DNA from: Lacticaseibacillus zhaodongensis
GTDB taxonomy: Bacteria; Bacillota; Bacilli; Lactobacillales; Lactobacillaceae
Length of the DNA stretch: 64,000 nucleotides
NCBI RefSeq assembly: GCF_009687905.1
Contig: NZ_BLBG01000006.1
Span: 1-64,000, forward strand
Direction: 5' to 3'
The notes beneath the pieces are model-generated. The model saw only the letters and a program-made list of their open reading frames with translations. It did not search any database and had not been told where the DNA came from. Of the stretch, positions 44,271 through 52,620 are shown one piece after another (position 1 is the first letter of the stretch; the number at the start of each line of letters is the position of its first letter). The position numbers and the translations under genes were made by a program.

Positions 44271-46019
44271 TTAGTCGTTCTTGATTTGAACGTTGTCGCT
44301 ACCGAGCAAATCGGTAATTTTCTTAACCACTTCCGGCTCCTGCTTCTCTGGGGCCGGCTGCGGCTGGAGGGGCGGATTCTCCTGCTCCTGCTGCTTGCTC
44401 TTCTTGAAGCCGACTTCCTTGATGAAGTTCTGCCGCACCGTTGGCCACTGCTTCTGCTCGACCAGCACGACACGTTCGTCCCGCCCGGTCATGGCCTTCA
44501 AGCCGTCCGCCATGTCCTGGAGCAGCGTTGCGTCGCTTTTGACCTGCTCGATGTAGAAGTCATTGTCAAAACTAACGATCACGCCGTCTGGACTGGCGGC
44601 AACGGGTTCGCTGATTTTCATCATGCTCTTTTGCATGCCCGCGAGCCGGTCCAAAACGTCCGGCCAGACATCCTTGAGTTTGTTCAAGTCATCCCGGGTC
44701 GCGTGTTCCAAAATCGGGTAAATCGCATTGGTGTTGACCGCCGCCGGACGCCGACCGCTGCGTTTCGGCGCGGCCTTGGCCTTCTGGGGCGCTGAAGTCC
44801 CAGTGGTGCTGAGCGTCTGAACAGTTGCCTGCAACTGCTGGACAGCCTGTTGCAGTTTGGCAATGGTCGCGGCGTCCGCGTCATTGCGCTGCGGTGCAGG
44901 TGCCGCTGCAGCCGCAGTTGCACCGCTCACTTCCGGAAGCGGCTCACTCAAGCGCACCGTCAGGACCTGCAGATATAGGTCCGGCTGATTGGTCGCCCGC
45001 AACTGTTGCTGAGTGCTGCTCATGGCGTCAATCGCGTGGTAGAGCCAGCGCGATGGCAATGCTTTGGCGAGGTCAGCGAACTGCTCGTCCAGCAGTGCCA
45101 TCTCCGCGGCATCAATCAGCTTGGGTGCTGACTGCTGCACAAGCAAGTCGCGCGCGTAAGCAATCAGGTCCTCAAGCAAGCGGGCACTATCCCGGCCGGC
45201 GCTCAGGATGTCATCAATGATACCCATTCCGCTGGCCGCGTCGCCACCATGGACCGCCTTCAGGTAGGCGCCGAGTTGGGCCGTGGTGACGGAGCCAGTT
45301 ACCGAGCGGGCGTTGGCTTCGGTCACGTGATCCTGACCAAAACTAAGCACCTGATCGAGAATGGAAAGTGCGTCCCGCATCCCGCCGTCAGCCGCCCGCG
45401 CAATCACGGCGAGCGCCTTCTGGTCGTAGCTGATGCCCTTGTCGTCCAAAATTAATGCGAGGTGCTTTTGAATGTCCGCACTGGTAATCCGGCGGAAATC
45501 AAAGCGCTGCGTCCGCGAGATGATGGTCGCCGGAATTTTGTTCGGTTCGGTGGTCGCCAGAATGAAGGCCACGTGCTCCGGTGGTTCCTCCAGCGTCTTC
45601 AGCAGGGCGTTGAAGGCCCCCGTCGACAGCATGTGGACTTCATCGATGATGTAGACTTTGACCTTAGCTTCGGCCGGGGCGTACTTCGCCTTGTCGCGAA
45701 TGTCGCGAATCTCATCGACCCCGTTGTTACTGGCGGCATCGATTTCGATGACATCAGGCTCACTGCCCTCGTTGATTGCCGTACAGATTTCACAAGTGTT
45801 GTCCGGCTCGCCGTCAACTGGGTGCAAACAGTTGAGCGCCTTCGCCAGAATTTTGGCCACGGACGTTTTTCCTGTGCCCCGCGGTCCGGTGAACAGGTAC
45901 GCGTGGCTAGTTTGCTTGCTGATGACCGCGTTCTTCAGCGTCTGGGTGATGGCCTCTTGACCGACCACTTGCGCAAAAGTCTGCGGGCGCCACACCCGGT
46001 ATAATGCCTGATAACTCAC
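44271..46019 (-). CDS. dnaX: DNA polymerase III subunit gamma/tau
   Basis: Clamp-loader ATPase and replisome organiser, 582 residues from the GTG at 46017-46019. That start follows AGAGAGG by nine bases and begins with VSYQALYRVWRPQTF; the frame open from 46079 starts upstream of the promoter -10 (46054-46059). Walker A GPRGTGKTS, zinc cysteines in CLHPVDGEPDNTCEIC, and Walker B IIDEVHML are intact. An Ala/Pro-rich linker (~375-440) leads to the tau-specific C-terminus. First gene of the long operon to the thioesterase. Confidence 0.96.
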   Translation of the reverse strand: MSYQALYRVWRPQTFAQVVGQEAITQTLKNAVISKQTSHAYLFTGPRGTGKTSVAKILAKALNCLHPVDGEPDNTCEICTAINEGSEPDVIEIDAASNNGVDEIRDIRDKAKYAPAEAKVKVYIIDEVHMLSTGAFNALLKTLEEPPEHVAFILATTEPNKIPATIISRTQRFDFRRITSADIQKHLALILDDKGISYDQKALAVIARAADGGMRDALSILDQVLSFGQDHVTEANARSVTGSVTTAQLGAYLKAVHGGDAASGMGIIDDILSAGRDSARLLEDLIAYARDLLVQQSAPKLIDAAEMALLDEQFADLAKALPSRWLYHAIDAMSSTQQQLRATNQPDLYLQVLTVRLSEPLPEVSGATAAAAAPAPQRNDADAATIAKLQQAVQQLQATVQTLSTTGTSAPQKAKAAPKRSGRRPAAVNTNAIYPILEHATRDDLNKLKDVWPDVLDRLAGMQKSMMKISEPVAASPDGVIVSFDNDFYIEQVKSDATLLQDMADGLKAMTGRDERVVLVEQKQWPTVRQNFIKEVGFKKSKQQEQENPPLQPQPAPEKQEPEVVKKITDLLGSDNVQIKND

Positions 46020-46053
46020 CGCAACCATCCTCTCTTCCGTCCTATATGTAAAT

Positions 46054-46059
46054 ATTATA
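46054..46059 (-). promoter_or_regulatory. -10 element of the dnaX operon
   Basis: Perfect TATAAT on the minus strand, 34 bp before the GTG start; no strong -35. It supports the downstream start codon. Confidence 0.55.
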
Positions 46060-46174
46060 TCTGCATTCCATTCTAACATACATAGCTGGGCTTTCTCCCG
46101 CGGAAAGCACTGGGCAAAACAAAAGTGTTAATGCATATTTAGCTATCCCAAGTTTAGTAAACACCATCGCTGCC

Positions 46175-46216
46175 GGCCGACTCCTGACCAATCTTAGTTA
46201 CGGTGAGGAGTCGGCC
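46175..46216. other. Hairpin with 11-bp perfect stem
   Basis: GGCCGACTCCT (46175-46185) pairs with AGGAGTCGGCC (46206-46216) over a 20-nt loop. No T-run. Function unknown; between the dnaX promoter and the next terminator-like hairpin. Confidence 0.5.
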
Positions 46217-46256
46217 TACAAACGTGGATCCCAATGCAGCTCCTTCCGCTTAGTCC

Positions 46257-46297
46257 AAAAGCCACCAAGTCCTAAGGTACAGGACTTGGTGGCTTTT
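46257..46297. terminator. Perfect bidirectional terminator-like hairpin
   Basis: AAAAGCCACCAAGTCCT (46257-46273) pairs perfectly with AGGACTTGGTGGCTTTT (46281-46297) around AAGGTAC; A-run and T-run make it symmetric. The SRP RNA terminator comes before it, so it may catch read-through or end an unseen small transcript. Confidence 0.75.
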
Positions 46298-46340
46298 ATA
46301 CTAATGCTCAGGAGCTAACCACATTGGGGCCCACTCTCAA

Positions 46341-46377
46341 AACAAAAACCCGAGCAGTCGTTTCCGACTCTCGGGTG
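46341..46377 (-). terminator. Terminator after the SRP RNA
   Basis: On the minus strand CCCGAGAGTCG/CGACTGCTCGGG with a GAAA-type loop, followed by TTTTTGTTTTG. Confidence 0.88.
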
Positions 46378-46394
46378 TCAATTATCTCAAAAAC

Positions 46395-46483
46395 AAAAGG
46401 CACATGACGATGCAACCTTAGTGCTGCTTCCTTCCGGACCTGACACGATTCAGAAGCCCACCATTGCCTTAAGGCCTTGCGGC
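46395..46483 (-). ncRNA. ffs: Signal recognition particle RNA (small bacterial type)
   Basis: RNA scaffold of the SRP that binds Ffh and targets membrane proteins. On the minus strand the universally conserved apical hairpin reads TCAGGTCCGGAAGGAAGCAGC, flanked by GGTGGGCTTCTGAATCGTG and TAAGGTTGCATCGTCATGTGCC. The GGCA start pairs with TGCC at the end. The 5' end is placed from the -10 element; size about 90 nt. Located between tadA and dnaX, as in other lactobacilli. Confidence 0.95.
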
Positions 46484-46490
46484 AAAATTA

Positions 46491-46499
46491 ATTATACAC
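46491..46499 (-). promoter_or_regulatory. Extended -10 promoter of ffs
   Basis: Minus strand GTGTATAAT, a perfect TATAAT (46491-46496) with a TG close upstream, seven bases before the SRP RNA. Confidence 0.65.
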
Positions 46500-46589
46500 G
46501 CCTGCACTTAGTTTGGCTAGGGTTGAAGCGCGCATTAATGTCGCGGGTAAGTTCTGTGTCACATTACCAGTGACAAAATGATGTTCTAC

Positions 46590-47252
46590 CTACTTGTTAG
46601 CAGCTTTTGCGTCTTGGTCCGCCTGCTTTTGCTTGGCTTCCAGCTTAGCGGCGTACTTAAGCACGGCCAACCCGGTGATTTCCGGTTCCTCGTGCTCAGC
46701 TTCCGCGTGCGCCACGGCTGGGTCAGCGACCACAGTGGTAGTGCTAGCTGCGGCTGCAGCCTGCTTTTGCTTCTTAGCCGCCTTGCGCTTGGCCCGGATA
46801 CCGCGGAAGAAGTCTTGCAGCATTTTGGCACTGATGTCCGCATCCACGCCGCCAACGGAACCAACTTGGTGGTTAAAACGGGTGTCTGTTAACAGGTCCA
46901 CAAGTGTCCCCGCGGCCCCGGCCTTAGGGTCAGCCGCACCCCAGTAACAGGTGCGCACGCGACTGTTGATCATCGCACCGGCGCACATCGGGCAGGGCTC
47001 GAGCGTGACGTAAAGGTCACACTCTTCCAGCCGCCAGGTGTGCAAAACAAGGCAGGCCTCTTCAATCGCCATCATTTCCGCGTGATGCGTTCCATTTTGG
47101 CTGTGCTCACGCAGGTTGTGGCCACGGCCGACAATCTTGCCATCATGCACGACCACCGCGCCGATGGGGACTTCACCGATGATGCCGGCCATCTGCGCCT
47201 CATCTTCAGCGGCGTGCATGAATTCAGTAATTTGTTTAGGTGTCGGTGCCAT
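46590..47252 (-). CDS. tadA: tRNA-specific adenosine deaminase with C-terminal tail
   Basis: Deaminates A34 to inosine in tRNA-Arg(ACG). The 220 residues show HHAEMMAI (His57, Glu59) and PCPMCAGA (Cys87, Cys90), the zinc site. The usual length is ~160-170; the last ~60 residues form an Ala/Lys/Glu-rich tail (KRKAAKKQKQAAAAAS and onward) of low complexity. It begins 2 bp after the rsmC-like gene. Confidence 0.94.
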   Translation of the reverse strand: MAPTPKQITEFMHAAEDEAQMAGIIGEVPIGAVVVHDGKIVGRGHNLREHSQNGTHHAEMMAIEEACLVLHTWRLEECDLYVTLEPCPMCAGAMINSRVRTCYWGAADPKAGAAGTLVDLLTDTRFNHQVGSVGGVDADISAKMLQDFFRGIRAKRKAAKKQKQAAAAASTTTVVADPAVAHAEAEHEEPEITGLAVLKYAAKLEAKQKQADQDAKAANK

Positions 47253-47254
47253 TA

Positions 47255-47869
47255 CTAAGCCTCCTGCGCGGCAGTTGCGTGCAGAATGTAGTAACCACTG
47301 TCCTTTTTAATGACTTCAGCGTTGCCAAAAGTTGCCGCGAGCAACTTCTTGGCACTCGGCGCCCCCTGTTTCTTCTGGAGGACAACGAAAATCTCACCGC
47401 CCGGCAGCAGGTGCTCCTTGGCACCACTAATCATGGCACTAACAATTGCCTTGCCCGCCCGGACTGGGGGGTTGGTGACGATGACCCCGAACTGGTCACT
47501 AATTGCGTCGTAAACGGAGGACTCAACGATGGTGCAGCGCGCATCCACCCCGTTAGCGGCGGCGTTACGCTTAGCCAGCGCGAGCGCCCGCTCGTTAACA
47601 TCACTCATCACAATTTTGCGTTCTGGCAGGGCCGCCGCCATGGAAATACCGATGGGGCCGTAACCACAACCAAGATCCAGAATGGACCCGGCCGCCAGCG
47701 CGGGCTGGTCCAGCACCGCGGAGATAAGGACGCGGCTGCCGTAGTCGATGGTGTGCTTGGAGAACACGCCGTTATCGCTGGTGAAGCGCAGCTCGTGGCC
47801 GCCGAGTTCAAAGGCGAAGGTGTGTTCATTGTGTTCTAAATCTGGGTCGTTGGTGTAATAGTGATTCAT
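47255..47869 (-). CDS. rsmC: Class I SAM-dependent methyltransferase, RsmC-like
   Basis: Probably methylates a guanine in 16S rRNA. From ATG 47869 (AAAGGAAC upstream), 204 residues starting MNHYYTNDPDLEHNEHTF. SAM motif LDLGCGYGPIGISMA and the base-flipping NPPVRAGKAIV are visible. The frame open to 47956 has no start with a ribosome binding site. In lactobacilli this gene precedes tadA in an operon. Confidence 0.92.
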   Translation of the reverse strand: MNHYYTNDPDLEHNEHTFAFELGGHELRFTSDNGVFSKHTIDYGSRVLISAVLDQPALAAGSILDLGCGYGPIGISMAAALPERKIVMSDVNERALALAKRNAAANGVDARCTIVESSVYDAISDQFGVIVTNPPVRAGKAIVSAMISGAKEHLLPGGEIFVVLQKKQGAPSAKKLLAATFGNAEVIKKDSGYYILHATAAQEA

Positions 47870-47971
47870 GATTGTTCCTTTCGTAATTACTCTTTGCAGA
47901 CTAGTATATCTGAAAACAACAGTTGCTGCTTGAGAGCACAGTAAATGTTCGCGCAAAATCGGGTGGGTGTG

Positions 47972-48283
47972 AAGCTGCCGGACGGTGGGCGCATCTTCCT
48001 CCGCTACGTTTGCGGTAGTGACAGACAGGCATGCCGGGGTCGGTTACATAATTGACCAGAACCGGGTCAATTATTCCACCTTAGCTCCGAGCCCGCCGTG
48101 TTTTCGCAACGTCTTCGGTAAGCTTACCAGGCAGTTTTAATCATACTAGCGGTCTCTCCACTATCCCCGAATATTGAATGTAGTAGCCTTGCAAAGCCCG
48201 CAAGACTACTACCTTCAATATTCGTTTCGGCATGGTCACTACCACAAACTCCGCTCCGGAAGAGGCGCCCACCGCCCTACTTA
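47972..48283 (-). repeat. Structured intergenic element, copy A3
   Basis: Outer arms GGTGGGCGC.TCTTCC (47984-47999) pair with GGAAGA.GCGCCCACC (48258-48273). TTTGCGGTAGTGAC pairs with GTCACTACCACAAA (13 of 14), where A1 has CTGGCGG/CCGCCAG: two pairs changed on both sides. CATGCCG/CGGCATG replaces A1's CATGCTG/CAGCATG. The hairpin AATTGACC/GGTCAATT replaces CTTGACC/GGTCAAG. The long hairpin at 48168-48224 is retained. No ORF. Confidence 0.87.
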
Positions 48284-48474
48284 AGCGATTCAAAGCAAAA
48301 CAGATTGTCTAAAAAATTGTCTACTATCAGGTAATGTCTAAGCTAAACCCATCAGAATGTTCTACATTGTATGCCTCGGTTAATGCTGACTGCAGCGTGA
48401 ACAAACGATGATACCGACTTATTTCCCGGGTAATATACCGAAAAGCACGGTTGTCGCGATAACACAGTCAAGCC

Positions 48475-48933
48475 CTACTTATCGAGTTGCATTTTGATAA
48501 ACGTCACCGGCGTCCCGTAAGCATTGGCATCACGCGTACCAATCTGCTTGAAGCCCAGTTCTTCGTACACGTGGCGCGCACGGGCGTTGAAGTCCGCTAC
48601 CTCTAATGTGATTGGACCGGCATAGTGGTAGCGACTACGGGCGAAGTCAATTCCCTGCTGCACAAAATCACGCCCGCGCCCAGCACCCATATACTCAGGA
48701 GCTAAACCCAATCCGAGCTCCAGCACCCCGTCCGGGAAGGAAAACTCATACATGCCAATCAAGATGTCGTCTTCAAGAACGGAATAGTAGTCATCCCCAT
48801 CGTCAGCAAAAATATTCGCCATCTCGTCAACGTGTGCGGCGGCCGGAATGTTGTAAAACGCGTACGGTGCAGGATAGTCCCATTGCAAATATTCTTTGGC
48901 TTCGGGACGGTTCATGTAGCGAATTTCTATCAT
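48475..48933 (-). CDS. GNAT family acetyltransferase
   Basis: Acetyl-CoA dependent transferase of 152 residues. LELGLGLAPEYMGAGRGRDFVQQGI holds the acetyl-CoA loop (GAGRGR) near residues 80-88, and VADFNARARHVYEELGFKQIG the family's C-terminal motif. Substrate unknown. It is bracketed by the inverted structured elements A3 and A4, with 190 bp on each side, so it may have arrived as part of that unit. From 48284 to 48474 and 48934 to 49115 I see no other gene. Confidence 0.87.
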   Translation of the reverse strand: MIEIRYMNRPEAKEYLQWDYPAPYAFYNIPAAAHVDEMANIFADDGDDYYSVLEDDILIGMYEFSFPDGVLELGLGLAPEYMGAGRGRDFVQQGIDFARSRYHYAGPITLEVADFNARARHVYEELGFKQIGTRDANAYGTPVTFIKMQLDK

Positions 48934-49115
48934 GATGAGCTCCTTTTTCAGTGTCTGAACGCTGCGACTTTATTAACGCTAAATTTAACACAACAGGGCA
49001 TTAGAGCCAATCATGCTGGAGTCAATTCTTACTACTACCCGCACAACAGATGGTTGGACAATATACTGGCAAAAGCCGCGGTGATTCCAGTCGCGTCAAT
49101 ACGACTACAAAACAG

Positions 49116-49407
49116 CTAAAGTAGGGCGGGGTGCGTCTCTTCCGGAGTGCAGCTATTGGGGGTGACCATGCTGTCGCGATAATCAGCGTGATTTTCGCTG
49201 ATTATCGGGGAGAACGTAGAGACCGCTGGTAACTAGGAAGTATCACAAAATAGTTTACCGTGGCAGTGCACGATAACACGGCGGGCTCGAAGTTCAGCCG
49301 GAAGCCTTGGCACGAACTTTGCCAAGGCTGCAGGCGGCCCCAGCATGCCTGCCGTCACCCCCAATAGCGGAATGGAGGAAGATGCGCACCCCACCCGGCC
49401 ACTAAGA
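49116..49407 (+). repeat. Structured intergenic element, copy A4
   Basis: Opposite in orientation to A3. Arms GGGCGGGGTGCGTCTCTTCC (49124-49143) and 49375-49394 pair at 18 of 20 positions. GTGACCATGCTG (49162-49173) and its partner CAGCATGCCTGCCGTCAC match the A1-A3 core. The first hairpin is entirely different in sequence but still perfect: CGATAATCAGCG/CGCTGATTATCG followed by GGGG. The second is CCTTGGCA/TGCCAAGG. Conserved single-stranded blocks include CGTAGAGACCGCT and AACACGGCGGGCTCG. TTAG occurs at both edges. Confidence 0.87.
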
Positions 49408-49452
49408 CACAAAAGCTGCCGCACGACCAGTCAGTCATGCAGCAGCATTTCC

Positions 49453-50370
49453 CTACTTCTTCAAATCTTCAATCGAATTCACATTCGTCATGTAGGTCGG
49501 CACCGCAAGGCCAACCTTCGCCCCGCGCAGGTTAACACCCAAGTCGGTGATTTCGCTGCGGTACTGGTGATAGAAACGGCCGGACGTGTTCGGCAGCCAG
49601 GCACAGGTCATCGCGTCCGCGGCGTTCGTCGCAATCGATGCCCACAGCGGCTGCATCTCCATCGCCTGCAGCGTCGGCTTATAGCCAACAGTCCGCAGTG
49701 CCTCAGCGGCCACGAAGCTAGAGGCAATCTCTGAGTCCCAGGATACATAGGTCATCTTAATTTTGTCCCCGTGTACGTGCTTAACGCCCTTGGTCCACTT
49801 GGCGAGCTGCTCGGGGTGGGCCTTGAGCCACTCCCGTGCGGCTTTGCGGGGCGCCATCCCCGCGTTGACCTTGATCATGACCGCCGACATCTGCGCTGGC
49901 GTCCAGTAGAAGCGGTCGAGCACCGTGTACGCGGACGGCTTGTCCTTCTTCAGGCCCTTGCGCACGATGGTGTGGATATTTTCACTACTACCATAAACGT
50001 TCTTGGGGTCCTTCAGGAACTTCAGCTTGTACTTGGTGAACATCCAGTGTGGCTGCCAGCCAGTGATGACGATCGGCTGCTTGTTCTTGATGTCCTTGCC
50101 GAGCTGCGTGGTCATCGCGGCGGTCGAGCTGGTTTGCAGCTGCCACTTATGGTCCTCAAGGTGGTACTGCTTGAGGGCCTTTTGCGTGGTTTCCATCTCC
50201 CCGGCCCCGGCGTCGATGCCAGTAATGGTGTAGTTAACTTGCGGTCCGAGTGGCTTGCTGGAATCGTACGCGGCCGCCTTGGCCGAACAAGCGGCGAGTG
50301 GCACGACCAGCAGCAGTGCCAAGCCGCTCAGTAGTAGTTTGAGCTTAGTAACTTTATGCAAAATCAGCAC
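49453..50370 (-). CDS. opuAC: Glycine betaine/carnitine-binding lipoprotein
   Basis: Substrate-binding protein of an osmoprotectant ABC importer, 305 residues. Lipobox VVPLAACS with Cys28 gives membrane anchoring. The OpuAC/ProX-type motif ITGWQPHWMF and other Trp/Tyr residues would form the aromatic cage for the quaternary amine. It starts with GTG directly after the permease stop codon. Exact ligand (glycine betaine, proline betaine or carnitine) not resolved. Confidence 0.92.
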   Translation of the reverse strand: MLILHKVTKLKLLLSGLALLLVVPLAACSAKAAAYDSSKPLGPQVNYTITGIDAGAGEMETTQKALKQYHLEDHKWQLQTSSTAAMTTQLGKDIKNKQPIVITGWQPHWMFTKYKLKFLKDPKNVYGSSENIHTIVRKGLKKDKPSAYTVLDRFYWTPAQMSAVMIKVNAGMAPRKAAREWLKAHPEQLAKWTKGVKHVHGDKIKMTYVSWDSEIASSFVAAEALRTVGYKPTLQAMEMQPLWASIATNAADAMTCAWLPNTSGRFYHQYRSEITDLGVNLRGAKVGLAVPTYMTNVNSIEDLKK

Positions 50371-51240
50371 CTACTTTCCCTGACCCTGAGCGTTCAGCGC
50401 CTGCGTGATCCGGTCCAGGATGATGGCCAAAATGACGATGGCGAGCCCGGCGGCAAAGCCGTTCCCGGCGTCGTTACGGCCGACAGCGAAGTAAACTTTT
50501 TCACCCAAGCCCATCGCACCAATCATTGATGCGGTCACAACCATGGACAGCGCGAGCATCATGGTCTGGTTGACCCCGGCCATGATGGACTGCTGGGCGA
50601 GTGGCAACTGCACCTTAATCAGCTTTTGCCAGGTCGTTGAACCGTACGCATCGGCGGCTTCGATCAGGTCTTTCGGCACCTCGCGAATCCCCAGGTTGGT
50701 CATGCGCACAACTGGCGGCATCGCAAAAATCAACGCGGAAATCACCCCAGGTACGGTCCCAATTCCGAACAGTGCAACCGCTGGAATCAGGTAAACGAAG
50801 GCGGGCATCGTCTGCATGAAGTCCAAGACGGGTTTGAAGATTGCCTGCACGATGTCACTTTTGGCCATCCAGATCCCGAGCGGAATCCCGATGACGAGCG
50901 CAATCAGGCTGGCGGTCAAGACCAAGGCAATCGTCTGGGTCATGTCGCGCCAGAAGCCCTGGTTCCAGACGTACAGCAGGCCGACCGCTTCGAAAACAAG
51001 CAGGCTCCACTTCCGCGGCTTTTTGCGGGTGATGTACCAGGTCAAGGCCATAATCACGATGATGAAGAGCGGGATCGGTAATAAATCAAACACCCACTGA
51101 ATCGCGGCGTTTATGCCCGCAACAAAATTGGTCACGGCGTTGAAAAAGCCGGTGAAGCTAGCAAGCCAGTCAACAAAACTGTCGATCCAGCCGGCAAGTG
51201 GCAGCTTCGGCACGCTCGTTAAGGCGAATAAGTTAGTCAT
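50371..51240 (-). CDS. opuAB: Glycine betaine ABC transporter permease
   Basis: Membrane subunit, 289 residues from ATG 51240, with six to seven hydrophobic segments. The EAA loop reads IEAADAYGSTTWQKLIKVQLPLA. I start at 51240 because this ATG overlaps the ATPase stop (ATGACTAA); the frame open to 51285 lies inside the ATPase gene. Second gene of opuAA-AB-AC. Confidence 0.93.
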   Translation of the reverse strand: MTNLFALTSVPKLPLAGWIDSFVDWLASFTGFFNAVTNFVAGINAAIQWVFDLLPIPLFIIVIMALTWYITRKKPRKWSLLVFEAVGLLYVWNQGFWRDMTQTIALVLTASLIALVIGIPLGIWMAKSDIVQAIFKPVLDFMQTMPAFVYLIPAVALFGIGTVPGVISALIFAMPPVVRMTNLGIREVPKDLIEAADAYGSTTWQKLIKVQLPLAQQSIMAGVNQTMMLALSMVVTASMIGAMGLGEKVYFAVGRNDAGNGFAAGLAIVILAIILDRITQALNAQGQGK

Positions 51241-52441
51241 TATCTGCCACTTCCCTTCCGGCCATTGCGGCGAGCACGGCCCCACGAATCACGATGCCGC
51301 GCAGCTTTTTGCGGTCATCAAGCACGGCAACCGGCATCGATGTCTGCGCAAAGGTATCCATCAGCTTGTGCAATGGCGTGTCCGCGGTCGTAGTAGCAAC
51401 GTCGTGGTTAACGATACTGTCGAGCCGCTGCACCTTGTGCTCCTTGTCATCTTCAATCAACTTGATTGTGTCCCGCGCATCGATCACGCCGATGAGCTCA
51501 CGCTTGCTGTCGACGACCATGAGGGTAGAAACCTCGTTGGCCCGCATTTGCCGCAACGCGACTCGCGGCCCGTCGGTATCGATGTTCACGGTGTACGGCC
51601 GGATCATGACGCTCCCGGCGGTGATGACCTTGGTCCGATCAACGTCTTCGATGAAGCGTTCGACGTACTCGTTCGCCGGCTGGGTGAGGATGTCTTCAGG
51701 CGTCCCCACCTGCACGACGTTCCCATCGCGCATGATCAGGATGTGATTCCCAATTCGCAGCGCCTCGTTCAGGTCGTGACTGATGAAAATAATGGTTTTG
51801 TGCAGTTCTTCCTGCAGTTCCAGCAGTTCATCCTGCATGTCCTTCCGGTTCAAGGGGTCGAGTGCGGAGAAGGCTTCGTCCATCAGGAGCACGTCCGCAT
51901 CGTTGGCAAGTGCGCGGGCCAAACCGACCCGCTGCTGCATCCCGCCAGAGAGCTGGCTTGGATATTGCTGCTCATAGCCTTCAAGACCAACACGTTTGAG
52001 TGCGACCATGGCCTTCTCGTAGCGTTCGTCCTGCTTAACACCCTGAATCTCGAGCCCATACGCGGCATTATCGAGCACGCTGCGGTTAGGGAAGAGGGCA
52101 AAATTCTGGAAGACCATGCTCAGCTGCTGCCGGCGCACATTGCGCAGGGCCTCTTTGTCCATGCTAGCAATGTCCTTGCCGTCCAGATACACGCTGCCGC
52201 TGGTCGGGTCGATCAGGCGGTTGATCATTCGGATCATGGTCGACTTACCGGATCCGGACAAACCCATAATTACAAAAATCTCGCCGTCTTCAATGCTGAA
52301 GGAGGCCTGGTTGACCCCAACCGTTGCTCCAGTTGCGGCGAGAATTTCCTGCTTGCTTTTGCCGTCCTTAAGCATGTTTTGCACTTGTTTGACGTGGCCG
52401 CCAAAAATCTTTGTAAGCTTTTCCACTCTTATTTTTTCCAT
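51233..52441 (-). CDS. opuAA: Glycine betaine ABC transporter ATP-binding protein
   Basis: ATPase subunit, 402 residues. Walker A GLSGSGKST, signature LSGGMQQRVGLARAL, Walker B LLMDEAFSALD, then tandem CBS domains from ~280 (GSVMIRPYTVNIDTDGPRVAL and MRANEVSTLMVVDSKRELIGVI), which sense ionic strength or cyclic di-AMP in relatives. GGAGAG precedes the ATG. First gene of the operon. Confidence 0.95.
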   Translation of the reverse strand: MEKIRVEKLTKIFGGHVKQVQNMLKDGKSKQEILAATGATVGVNQASFSIEDGEIFVIMGLSGSGKSTMIRMINRLIDPTSGSVYLDGKDIASMDKEALRNVRRQQLSMVFQNFALFPNRSVLDNAAYGLEIQGVKQDERYEKAMVALKRVGLEGYEQQYPSQLSGGMQQRVGLARALANDADVLLMDEAFSALDPLNRKDMQDELLELQEELHKTIIFISHDLNEALRIGNHILIMRDGNVVQVGTPEDILTQPANEYVERFIEDVDRTKVITAGSVMIRPYTVNIDTDGPRVALRQMRANEVSTLMVVDSKRELIGVIDARDTIKLIEDDKEHKVQRLDSIVNHDVATTTADTPLHKLMDTFAQTSMPVAVLDDRKKLRGIVIRGAVLAAMAGREVADND

Positions 52442-52530
52442 ACGCTCTCCTTCTTAGATATAATCAACTCTTCGATGCTGATGTAACTATTTGATTATTA
52501 TTTCGGGGTTAACAACTGTCTTTATTTTTG

Positions 52531-52553
52531 CATAGATTTTAACTCTATGTCAA
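52531..52553 (-). promoter_or_regulatory. opu promoter region with a CATAGA dyad
   Basis: Minus-strand TTGACA (52548-52553) is overlapped by CATAGA-N7-TCTATG (52531-52549), a likely operator. The -10 is not clear (AAAAAT or TAAAGA). Confidence 0.5.
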
Positions 52554-52620
52554 ATTTGTGACGAATCTCGCAACATAACAACAACATTGTCTTTTGCCCC
52601 AATCCGCACGCGGTACGGTT

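Noticed and set aside
46020-46079. Longer DnaX starting at 46079
   Set aside because: The region includes the TATAAT at 46054-46059, and the family's conserved start SYQALYRVWRPQ follows the GTG at 46019.
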